A stretch of DNA of 64,000 nt from Marinilabiliaceae bacterium JC017 (GTDB lineage Bacteria; Bacteroidota; Bacteroidia; Bacteroidales; Marinilabiliaceae): NCBI GenBank assembly GCA_004296775.1, contig RHGE01000030.1, positions 1 through 64,000 of the forward strand. The letters are read 5' to 3'. A model generated the notes under the pieces. The model searched no databases, was not told the DNA's origin, and was given only the letters and a program-made list of their open reading frames with translations. The stretch's first letter is position 1. Each line of letters opens with the position of its first letter. This document shows positions 38,671 to 46,664 of the stretch, one piece after another. A program made the position numbers and the translations under genes.

Positions 38671-38923
38671 ATTGGTTCTGAAAGATCTTATAAAGCAAAG
38701 GAAAATAGTCTTCTAAATTGATAATAGAACGGTTGAGTCTATGTGGAAAAGTTATAGGTGCATCCCTGAAAAAATTAACAGAAATTAACAAAAAGAGGAA
38801 TGTGCCCGGAAAAAATCATTAATTCTTTAATAATAAAACCATGATATACTTATTCAATTCTGTATTGGAAATAGAATCAATTTACATGCTATTCCAACTA
38901 ACCAATCATTAAAAATTAGGTCT

Positions 38924-41900
38924 ATGAAACGAAAATTTAATTGGTTAAGAAAGTGTGTGCTATCAATAGCAACACTCTTTATGTGGGCAGGAATAATTTC
39001 CGCCCAGGAAATTTCAGTAACAGGTACAGTAACGAGTTCAGAGGATGATATGGCTATTCCCGGGGTATCTGTTGTAGAAAAGGGAACCACAAATGGTACA
39101 ATTACCGACGTGGAAGGAAAGTACCAGCTTACCATTAATCGCGGTTCGATACTGATTTTCTCATTTGTTGGGATGAAAACACGGGAAATAACTACCGGAA
39201 TGGCCACTGTTTACAATGTGCTTATGGATCCGGAAGTTATTGGTGTGGATGAAGTTGTGGTAACTGCATTGGGCATTTCGAAGGAAAAGAAATCACTTGG
39301 TTATACCATTACTGAGTTAGGTGGTGATGAGATTACTACTGTCAAGGAGACCAATGTGATGAATTCTCTGGCAGGTAGAGTTGCCGGTGTTACCGTTACA
39401 CAAGGTGCTTTTGGGCCTGGTAGCGGAACAAGGGTGATTATTCGTGGTAATAACTCAATTACACAAAATAACCAGCCTTTATATGTAGTTGATGGTGTGC
39501 CCATTGATAATTCAGGTTTTGGCTCAGCTAGTGGCGATGATCAAGGTGCTTATTCTAAAATTGACTATGGAACAGGTGTTTCAGATATAAATCCTGATGA
39601 TATTGAGTCAATGTCTGTGTTGAAAGGACCAAACGCAGCAGCTCTTTATGGTTCGCGTGCAGCTAACGGTGTGATATTAATTACTACTAAAAAAGGAAAA
39701 GCTCAAAAGGGGTTGGGTGTTTCAGTTTCATCAAATATCACATTTGAGAAGCCAATGTTTTTACCTGATTATCAAAACACATATGGACAAGGAACACAGG
39801 GGTTTGTTCCAGAAGATTTGGAAGACTTAAAAAATGAATCAGGTTCTTGGGGGCCAGTGATGAATGGGGATCAAAAGTTATACTGGACTGGAGAAACCCG
39901 TCCATATACCTCACAAAATGATAATGTAAAAGACTTTTTTGAAACAGGAAGCACTTATATTACCACGTTAGCAATTGATGGTGGAAATGAGAATGCGTCT
40001 GTTCGTTTCTCATATACCAATACGACTTCCAATTCAATACTTCCAAACTCACGGATTAACAGGCATAATTTCAATTTAAGGGGATTTGCAAGAATTGCCG
40101 ATAAGTTGACCGTAGATGCCAAGGCTACTTATTTTTATCAATATGGAAAAAACAGGCCTACGTTAGGAACCGAAGGAGTAATGTCCTATGTGTATGATAT
40201 TCCTCGTAATGCTGATATAAATGATTACAAGGATTATCAGGATCCTGAAACATTAAAAGCGGTTTCTCACTCGGCATTGGGAGCTAATCCTTACTGGATG
40301 ATGTATAATGATCGTAAAGAGGATTGGCGTAACAGATTTCAAGGATTTGCTAAAATTCAATATGAGTTTACCGATTGGTTATCTGGATTTGTTCGAGCCG
40401 GTACAGATATAACCAATCAGAATATTGAGAGTGTTGAGGCTTACGGACATTGGTTTTATGACAGAGGACGATTTAGCTACAACGACTATAAAACCACAGA
40501 AACGAATCTTGATTTCTTGTTAATGTTCGACCGGGATCTTACAGATCTTATTAATTTAAGTGCCACCTTTGGTGGTAACCACATGTATCGTGGTACGCAG
40601 GAAATGAGGATTAATGGGGAAAAATTCAGAATTCCTGATGGCCCTCCATTAGAAATTGCTGAGATCGTTTTCCAAGGGTATGATCCCATTAAAAAGAAAG
40701 AGATAAATTCTTTATATGGTACCGTTACTTTTGCTTATGACAATTGGCTTTATGTAGAAGCATCTGCAAGGAATGACTGGTCTTCCAGTTTACCTGCCAA
40801 TAACTGGTCATATTTTTATCCTTCTGTTAGTACTTCTGTCTTGTTAAATGAGCTATTGGATCTTCAAGGAACAGTGATGGATTTCTCTAAAATCCGGTTT
40901 AGCTGGGCACAAGTTGGTAATGATACAGATCCGTTTAATTTGTTAGACATTTATAATATTGATGATGCTTCAGGTTCATATTTGGGGCGTACTACAATGA
41001 GTAGAAGTGAGACCAAAAATAATGCGAACTTAAAACCAGAACAAGTGAGTTCATTTGAGATTGGTGGAGAATTCAGGTTCCTTAAAAATAGAATTTATAC
41101 TGATCTCACATATTATAATATAAAATCTCAGGATCTTATCATGAAAGTACCTGTTGCTGCCTCCACTGGATACAAAGATATTGTTAGTAACGTAGGCGAG
41201 ATACAGAACAAGGGATTTGAGATGATGATTGGAGGTACACCCATTAAAAGATCAGATTTAACATGGGATGTTTCTCTTAATTTCTCAAAGAATAATAATG
41301 AATTAAAAGAGTTGATTGAAGGAACTGATGTTTTTACATTCAGTCAGACAAATAGTGGAAATATATTTGTTCAAGCGACTGTAGGAGGTGGTTTTGGTGA
41401 TATTTATGGAACTACCTTTCAACGTACTGAGGATGGCAGATTAATTGTTGATGCAACAGGGCGACCACTTGAGTCAAGTGAAAAAGTACACTTAGGTAAT
41501 TACCAGCCGGATTGGGTTGGTGGTTTGAGCAATACCATTAACTATAAGAATTTCACCTTTAGTTTTTTAATTGATGCCCGAATTGGCGGTGAGGTTTATT
41601 CAGGTACAGACGCCGATCTTGATGATGGAGGAGTGAGTACAAGGACACTTAAATATCGTGACGGCGTTGTTTTGGATGCAGTTGTTAATACTGCTGATCC
41701 TGATGAAGTACCCAATTATGTACCTAATACACAAAAAGTAAATGCTCAGGAGTACTGGGGGAGTGTATCAGGTATTGGATCAGAGTATGTTTATGACCAA
41801 ACTAACATTAGGCTGCGAGAAGCTTCTATTGTATGGAAAGTTCCTAATTCTTTAATTAATGGAACCTTTATTAAAGATGCTTCTGTGGGTGTTGTTGGGC

Positions 41901-42043
41901 GTAACTTGTTTTTCTTCTATCGGGCCATGGATAATTTCGATCCCGAATTAAGTTATAGTACCAGTAATTATTCTCAAGGTATTTTATATAACCCGCTTCC
42001 TACAACAAGGAGTATTGGTGTGAATTTTAATCTTAAGTTTTAA
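38924..42043 (+). CDS. SusC/RagA-family TonB-linked outer-membrane transporter (second copy)
   Basis: 1039 residues with the same layout as the SusC at 33572: signal peptide to ISAQE (about residue 28), carboxypeptidase-D-like domain with GVSVVEKGTTNGTITDVEGKY, TonB-box region VDEVVVTALGISKEKKSLGY, plug with VMNSLAGRVAGVTVTQGAFG and VLKGPNAAALYGSRAANGVILITTKKGK, and a barrel ending in GVNFNLKF. The two SusC proteins align along their whole length by eye, so they are paralogues, probably by tandem duplication followed by divergence in the barrel loops. The partner SusD starts 17 bases downstream. The substrate is unknown. Confidence 0.95.
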   Translation: MKRKFNWLRKCVLSIATLFMWAGIISAQEISVTGTVTSSEDDMAIPGVSVVEKGTTNGTITDVEGKYQLTINRGSILIFSFVGMKTREITTGMATVYNVLMDPEVIGVDEVVVTALGISKEKKSLGYTITELGGDEITTVKETNVMNSLAGRVAGVTVTQGAFGPGSGTRVIIRGNNSITQNNQPLYVVDGVPIDNSGFGSASGDDQGAYSKIDYGTGVSDINPDDIESMSVLKGPNAAALYGSRAANGVILITTKKGKAQKGLGVSVSSNITFEKPMFLPDYQNTYGQGTQGFVPEDLEDLKNESGSWGPVMNGDQKLYWTGETRPYTSQNDNVKDFFETGSTYITTLAIDGGNENASVRFSYTNTTSNSILPNSRINRHNFNLRGFARIADKLTVDAKATYFYQYGKNRPTLGTEGVMSYVYDIPRNADINDYKDYQDPETLKAVSHSALGANPYWMMYNDRKEDWRNRFQGFAKIQYEFTDWLSGFVRAGTDITNQNIESVEAYGHWFYDRGRFSYNDYKTTETNLDFLLMFDRDLTDLINLSATFGGNHMYRGTQEMRINGEKFRIPDGPPLEIAEIVFQGYDPIKKKEINSLYGTVTFAYDNWLYVEASARNDWSSSLPANNWSYFYPSVSTSVLLNELLDLQGTVMDFSKIRFSWAQVGNDTDPFNLLDIYNIDDASGSYLGRTTMSRSETKNNANLKPEQVSSFEIGGEFRFLKNRIYTDLTYYNIKSQDLIMKVPVAASTGYKDIVSNVGEIQNKGFEMMIGGTPIKRSDLTWDVSLNFSKNNNELKELIEGTDVFTFSQTNSGNIFVQATVGGGFGDIYGTTFQRTEDGRLIVDATGRPLESSEKVHLGNYQPDWVGGLSNTINYKNFTFSFLIDARIGGEVYSGTDADLDDGGVSTRTLKYRDGVVLDAVVNTADPDEVPNYVPNTQKVNAQEYWGSVSGIGSEYVYDQTNIRLREASIVWKVPNSLINGTFIKDASVGVVGRNLFFFYRAMDNFDPELSYSTSNYSQGILYNPLPTTRSIGVNFNLKF

Positions 42044-42059
42044 CTGAAAATCACGTGCC

Positions 42060-43748
42060 ATGAAAATATACAAGTATTTTATTGTTGTACTGTTTGCATT
42101 AGGAATTGCAAGTTGTACAGATGATTTTAAGGATATAAATAAAGATCCATCAGCTATTAGTGCTGACAATATTGCAGCAAAGTATTTCATTACAAAAGCA
42201 CAAGTTCGACTTATGGCTCCTGATAGATATCCTTATTGGCGGGCTCATATAATACATGTTGATCGTTATGCCGGACATTTTTGCTTTGGTTTTGCAGGTT
42301 CCTGGTGGGATGATGAATTGGGCTATAAATATCATGGAGGATATACTGATGCTGCCTGGAATTGGCTGGAAGAATACACCGGTACTTTAGTGACTTATCT
42401 TCAATTAACGGAAGAAGGAGGGGATTTAGAGAATCCTTTGGCCTACGCTACGGCATTGATTTTAAGGAGTCTTTATTTCGGGTATTATACAGATACATTT
42501 GGTGAGATTCCCTATTCGGAAACTGGAGACCTTAGTGTATTACTTCCCAAATTTGATACGCAAAAGGATATTTACGAAGGCATGATAGTTGACTTGAATC
42601 GTGCGATAGAACTTATTGGTTCTAATACATCTACCGGGGAATTAGATGAAGATTTGGGTGATAATGATTTGTTTTATGGTGGTGATCTGCAGAAATGGAA
42701 AAAGTTTGCGAATACATTAAAGTTGAGAATTGCACTTAGAGCACTGGGCGCTGAAGGTGCTGATTTTGCTCAGACAGCAATTACCGAAGCTCTGGGCGAA
42801 GCATTACTATCAGGTGAAGATGATAATGCTTTTTTGCAAAAGGATATTGATATAGATCAATGGAATAGTGCTGCTTATGGTGATGTATTTTACAACTTTG
42901 GAACAGGATCGGACTGGACAGTTAGTAATTATGTAGTTAACAGTCTTCAGAAGAATGGGGATCCCAGACTAAGCAAATATGCACGTCCGGCAGTAGGAGG
43001 TGAGACTACCATTCCTAAACCCGAAGCCGACAGTGATGAATTATACCAATCGCGCAAGAATTTTATTTTGGCAGCATTGGACGATGCAGGAGCTGTTTAT
43101 ACAGAATCCACCAATGATAAAGGTGAAGCAGTCATTACTATGGATGAGGATACCTATTATGTAGGGCAGCCCGTAAGATTAAATCCTGAAATGCAGAATT
43201 ATGCAAGATATGATTTCTTTAGTCGACCTGCCGAGTATATTATTCAGGCTAAAAATCAGGGAAAGGATATTGCCCCTGAAATTGTATTAACAACTGCTGA
43301 AGCTTATTTCTTGCAGGCAGAAGCCATTGTACGTGGTGCCGGATCCGGAAATGCAAATGCACTATACCGGGAAGGTATAAAGCAAGCCATGTTACTATGG
43401 GATGTGGAGCAAACCGCCATTGATGAGTTCCTGGCAAATTCTCCAATGGCCAATTTGGATGGTTCCAACGATCTGGAAAAAATTGCAACGCAACGGTGGT
43501 TGGCGTATTACACTGAAGGATTCCAGGCCTGGGCCGTTGTTCGTAAATTAGGTTTCCCAGCCGATTTAGCTGCTGGAGTTGAGGATGGAACAATCTTCGG
43601 ATTAGGTGATTTGAATGGATTATATCCGAGGCGGATGCGCTATGGTTCTGGTGCTTACAGTAAGAATAATGAAAATCTTCAAGAGGCGTTGCAGCGTCAA
43701 GGAGAAGATAAGCAAGGAACAACACTTTGGTGGGCTAAAAGTAAGTAG
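42060..43748 (+). CDS. SusD/RagB-like outer-membrane lipoprotein (second copy)
   Basis: 562 residues. Lipobox ends at Cys19 (LGIASC). It shares the SusD-like_2 pattern with the protein at 36696: YTDTFGEIPYSETGDLSVLLPKFDTQKDIYEGMIVDLNRAIE, LFYGGDLQKWKKFANTLKLRIALRA, VLTTAEAYFLQAEAIVRG and terminal TLWWAKSK. It should form the lid of the second importer. It ends in a strong terminator, so the second pair is a complete two-gene operon. Confidence 0.94.
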   Translation: MKIYKYFIVVLFALGIASCTDDFKDINKDPSAISADNIAAKYFITKAQVRLMAPDRYPYWRAHIIHVDRYAGHFCFGFAGSWWDDELGYKYHGGYTDAAWNWLEEYTGTLVTYLQLTEEGGDLENPLAYATALILRSLYFGYYTDTFGEIPYSETGDLSVLLPKFDTQKDIYEGMIVDLNRAIELIGSNTSTGELDEDLGDNDLFYGGDLQKWKKFANTLKLRIALRALGAEGADFAQTAITEALGEALLSGEDDNAFLQKDIDIDQWNSAAYGDVFYNFGTGSDWTVSNYVVNSLQKNGDPRLSKYARPAVGGETTIPKPEADSDELYQSRKNFILAALDDAGAVYTESTNDKGEAVITMDEDTYYVGQPVRLNPEMQNYARYDFFSRPAEYIIQAKNQGKDIAPEIVLTTAEAYFLQAEAIVRGAGSGNANALYREGIKQAMLLWDVEQTAIDEFLANSPMANLDGSNDLEKIATQRWLAYYTEGFQAWAVVRKLGFPADLAAGVEDGTIFGLGDLNGLYPRRMRYGSGAYSKNNENLQEALQRQGEDKQGTTLWWAKSK

Positions 43749-43758
43749 TTCAAAAGAT

Positions 43759-43794
43759 AAAAAACGGGGGCATTTATTGCCCCCGTTTTTTTTT
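43759..43794 (+). terminator. Intrinsic terminator of the second SusCD operon
   Basis: AAAAACGGGGGCA pairs with TGCCCCCGTTTTT around a four-base loop, and the T-run continues for nine bases. One of the strongest terminators in the window. Confidence 0.92.
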
Positions 43795-43815
43795 GTGAAA
43801 CTGACAATAATCATT

Positions 43816-43845
43816 TTTGATATTCCAATTCCTTTTGCAAATTTG
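43816..43845 (+). promoter_or_regulatory. Candidate promoter of tdh
   Basis: TTTG at 43816-43819 and CAAATTTG at 43838-43845 are 18 bases apart. The -7 box differs from TAnnTTTG at one base. The predicted start is about 36 bases before the coding start. Confidence 0.42.
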
Positions 43846-43886
43846 CTTACTAGATCAAAAATAATTTTTCCTTAAAAGTATAGATA

Positions 43887-44918
43887 ATGGCAAAGATGAA
43901 AGCCCTCGTAAAGGCCCGGCCTGAGAAAGGCATTTGGATGCAAGAAGTAGATATACCAGAAATCGGTCCTAATGATGTGTTAATCAAAGTGGCTAAGACT
44001 GCTATCTGTGGTACAGACTTGCATATTTATAAGTGGGATGAGTGGGCACAAAACACCATCAAAACCCCTATGACTATCGGTCATGAGTATGTGGGATATG
44101 TGGCACGTGTAGGCAGTGAAGTTATAGAGTTAAAAGAAGGTGACCGGGTAACAGGTGAAGGACACATTGCTTGTGGGCATTGTCGTAATTGTCGCAGAGG
44201 CCGTCAGCACATATGCGAAAATACCGTTGGAATTGGAGTTAATATCGATGGGGCTTTTGCAGAATATGTGAAAGTACCATCTACCAATGTAATGAAGATT
44301 AACGCTCAGATTCCTGATGAGATCGTGTCAATTATGGATCCATTTGGTAATGCCACTCATACCGCATTATCGTTTCCGCTTATTGGAGAGGATGTCCTTA
44401 TTACAGGAGCTGGTTTGATTGGAAGTATGGCAGTAGCTGTTGCCAGATTTGCCGGAGCCAGGTATGTGGTAGCAACAGAAACTAATCCTTTCCGATCAGA
44501 GTTGGCAAAAAAAATGGGGGCTACACGTGTTGTAAATCCTATTACTGACAATATGCAAGAGGTGATGAATGATCTTGGAATGATTGGCTTTGATATTGGG
44601 TTAGAATGTTCAGGTGCGCCAGCGGCCTTCAATCAATTGGTTGACCACATGTATAATTCGGGAAAAATTTCTCTGTTAGGTATTTTACCATCTACCACTA
44701 AGGTTGATTGGAACCGTATTATTTTTAAAGGCTTGACATTGAAAGGTATTTACGGACGTGAAATGTATGAAACCTGGTATCACATGGAACAAATGTTGAT
44801 GTCTGGGTTAGATATATCTCCAATAATTACGCACCGTTTTAGTGTGGATGATTTCCAGAAGGGATTTGATATCATGGAAGAAGGAAATTGTGGTAAAGTT
44901 CTTCTTAACTGGGACTAA
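43887..44918 (+). CDS. tdh: L-threonine 3-dehydrogenase
   Basis: 343 residues, zinc-dependent medium-chain dehydrogenase that oxidises L-threonine to 2-amino-3-ketobutyrate with NAD. Visible parts: catalytic zinc site in [17 protein letters not shown] and IGHEYVG; structural zinc lobe [15 protein letters not shown]; the family marker [34 protein letters not shown]; and the Rossmann motif [18 protein letters not shown]. The [11 protein letters not shown] segment near residue 291 is typical of Tdh rather than sorbitol or butanediol dehydrogenase. The partner Kbl is not adjacent. It has its own promoter motif and terminator. Confidence 0.94.
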   Translation: MAKMKALVKARPEKGIWMQEVDIPEIGPNDVLIKVAKTAICGTDLHIYKWDEWAQNTIKTPMTIGHEYVGYVARVGSEVIELKEGDRVTGEGHIACGHCRNCRRGRQHICENTVGIGVNIDGAFAEYVKVPSTNVMKINAQIPDEIVSIMDPFGNATHTALSFPLIGEDVLITGAGLIGSMAVAVARFAGARYVVATETNPFRSELAKKMGATRVVNPITDNMQEVMNDLGMIGFDIGLECSGAPAAFNQLVDHMYNSGKISLLGILPSTTKVDWNRIIFKGLTLKGIYGREMYETWYHMEQMLMSGLDISPIITHRFSVDDFQKGFDIMEEGNCGKVLLNWD

Positions 44919-44938
44919 GATATTATTTATTGAAATGG

Positions 44939-44973
44939 TAAAAGGTGATTCATTTGAATCACCTTTTATTTTA
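44939..44973. terminator. Intrinsic terminator between tdh and the DUF6132-like gene
   Basis: AAAGGTGATTC pairs with GAATCACCTTT around ATTT, followed by TATTTTAT. It overlaps the stop codon of the convergent small gene at 44966 and can serve both. Confidence 0.8.
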
Positions 44974-45157
44974 TAGTCCAGACTAATCCAATTAATGATC
45001 CGTAAAAAATGCTGGACCAGGGATTCGCTGTAATTGGGCATGTTCCCGAACTACAACCAATGAAATAGTAGTAGGCAAAACCTCCTAAACCGCCAATTAC
45101 AATGCCCAAAATAGTTTTCCGGGAGAACCGTTTTCTTAAATTTGTCCAAAACTTCAT
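44966..45157 (-). CDS. Small membrane protein, DUF6132-like
   Basis: 63 residues: a basic N-terminus (KFWTNLRKRFSRK), a glycine-rich transmembrane helix (GIVIGGLGGFAYYYFIG), a central CSSGTCPIT motif with two cysteines, and a second hydrophobic stretch (SSIFYGSLIGLVW). This layout is found in short Bacteroidota proteins of the DUF6132 type, often near rhodanese or thioredoxin genes; none is visible here. The two cysteines could carry sulfur or bind metal, but the function is unknown. It is divergent from the secreted protein at 45195 across only 37 bases. Confidence 0.8.
   Translation of the reverse strand: MKFWTNLRKRFSRKTILGIVIGGLGGFAYYYFIGCSSGTCPITANPWSSIFYGSLIGLVWTIK
45137..45144 (+). promoter_or_regulatory. 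Candidate -7 element for the gene at 45195
   Basis: TAAATTTG on the plus strand matches TAnnTTTG exactly, 50 bases before the preferred start. It lies within the 5' coding end of the divergent small membrane gene. Confidence 0.35.
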
Positions 45158-45173
45158 AGTTTCTAATTTTATT

Positions 45174-45181
45174 CAAATATA
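45174..45181 (-). promoter_or_regulatory. Candidate -7 element for the DUF6132-like gene
   Basis: On the minus strand the octamer reads TATATTTG, exact to consensus, 17 bases upstream of the small gene. With the plus-strand element at 45137 it forms a pair of divergent promoters whose transcripts would overlap. Confidence 0.38.
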
Positions 45182-45194
45182 TAAAAAACTGGAT

Positions 45195-46433
45195 ATGTAC
45201 AGAGTTGTGATCATTATATCGGTTTTGTTGGTGACCGGTATGTTGCATTCTATAATTGGTCAAAATCAAGCTTTAACATCTTATCAGGATGATATTACAC
45301 ATATCCTTTCCCTCGAAGATCAGGCTGATAAGATTTATCAATTAAGCCTTTTTAGTGAAAGATTTAAACAATTTCTAGCCAATAAGAGTTGTTGCAAGGA
45401 GCGATTGCCAGAAGGAAAAATGCAGTTTGAAAAGACGAAAGGCAACGAGTATCAATTGTTTTATTATACCTATTTCAAAAATAGCGCTATTCAAAAGGTA
45501 GATTGGTATATCCGATATAAGATCGAGGATAGGGTTTTTGTACATTTCTTTCAGAATGAATTTGAGGAGGAACAGATAAAAGATGATATTATCTTAAAAC
45601 TATACGACCGGCACCATAATGGGGAAAGATCGTTTGAGGTAGCATTTAAGAAGGCACATAATCCTATTGATTTTTATAAAGTGAGGGATCTTAAATTGAA
45701 ATGCTTGTTTGAGCAGGTCCCCGAATATGAAAATAATGCGGAGCGGCTGGAAGTGAATAAGCAAATACTGCAACGACTTAATCTCATTTGGGAGAAGGCT
45801 GAATCTTTTGATGATCCTTTAATTGAGTTCGATCGAATGAAAACCATCTTCTCCCCAAAGAAAGAAGTGAAGATTTGTACTTATAACTTGCCGCTATCCG
45901 AGTTTGAGCAGTTATTTCAAGGAGCTATTATAAAAAAGGAAGGAAAGAACAAAGTGAATGTGTTTCCATTGACAGATGTGTCAGGGAAAATTAGAAGTCC
46001 GGAACGTGCCTCCTTATCCAATAAAAAATGGTACGGTGCTGTCTATTTGAATATTATTGAAAACAGTTACAAAGGAAAGGTTTATTATACCTTGCTTGGG
46101 CATAAAGGGCATAATGATTTTACCAAGAAACGGGTAGTGGACGTATTATGGTTTGCCGGGAATAAACCTCGTTTTGGGGCCGCTATTTTTAAGAATGGGC
46201 GATATACGTATAACCGCCTTATTTTTGAATATTCCGCCGGGGCAACCATGGTTTTGCAATACGATGCTAAGAAAAAGATGATTGTGATGGATAATCTTGA
46301 GCCTTCCGAACCCTTTTACAGGGGGGTCTATCGGTATTATGGACCCGACTTTTCATACAATGGATATAAGTTTGAGAAAGGGAAATGGCTATTGTATAAG
46401 GATATCGATTTGAGAAATCCTAAAGCAAACTAA
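45195..46433 (+). CDS. Secreted protein of unknown function
   Basis: About 412 residues with a signal peptide (YRVVIIISVLLVTGMLHSIIGQ). I start at 45195 because the upstream extension to 45102 would overlap the opposite gene and place charged sequence before the signal. The N-terminal half is helical and charged. The C-terminal half is strand-rich with aromatic residues: WYGAVYLNIIENSYKGKVYYTLLGHKGHNDF, VVDVLWFAGNKPRFGAAIF, YRYYGPDFSYNGYKFEKGKWLLY. I recognise no enzyme motif. Similar architectures occur as conserved hypothetical exported proteins in Bacteroidales. The neighbours, Tdh and an M49 peptidase, give no clear functional link. Confidence 0.78.
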   Translation: MYRVVIIISVLLVTGMLHSIIGQNQALTSYQDDITHILSLEDQADKIYQLSLFSERFKQFLANKSCCKERLPEGKMQFEKTKGNEYQLFYYTYFKNSAIQKVDWYIRYKIEDRVFVHFFQNEFEEEQIKDDIILKLYDRHHNGERSFEVAFKKAHNPIDFYKVRDLKLKCLFEQVPEYENNAERLEVNKQILQRLNLIWEKAESFDDPLIEFDRMKTIFSPKKEVKICTYNLPLSEFEQLFQGAIIKKEGKNKVNVFPLTDVSGKIRSPERASLSNKKWYGAVYLNIIENSYKGKVYYTLLGHKGHNDFTKKRVVDVLWFAGNKPRFGAAIFKNGRYTYNRLIFEYSAGATMVLQYDAKKKMIVMDNLEPSEPFYRGVYRYYGPDFSYNGYKFEKGKWLLYKDIDLRNPKAN

Positions 46434-46664
46434 ATAGATCGAGATTTTAGATGATGACTTGAGCCTGATTTACATCCAACTCATTTGAAGATTTAATTGA
46501 ATATAGTTAACGGATGAGGTTTAGGAGTATTCGAAGGTATATGGGTAAATACTGAAAACGGATATTTCTCCAAACCTTATTTTGTTATTCTCTCATTACA
46601 TAAAAGCCACAACAATCCAGGTTTTGTTATTAATACAGGTTAGATAAAGAAAAATCGAATAGAT

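Larger units (their letters stand above)
38334..38923. other. 590-base gap with three consecutive hairpins
   Basis: Between the two SusCD operons. Three hairpins are seen: 38373-38400 (10 bp, weak T-run), 38457-38490 (strong terminator) and 38641-38670 (strong terminator). No protein gene is visible. The promoter for the second SusC should lie between 38671 and 38923; a direct repeat of AAATTAACA occurs at 38772-38790. Confidence 0.5.

Noticed and set aside
45102-45194. Upstream start for the secreted unknown protein
   Set aside because: It would overlap the opposite-strand membrane gene and place a charged segment in front of a good signal peptide.
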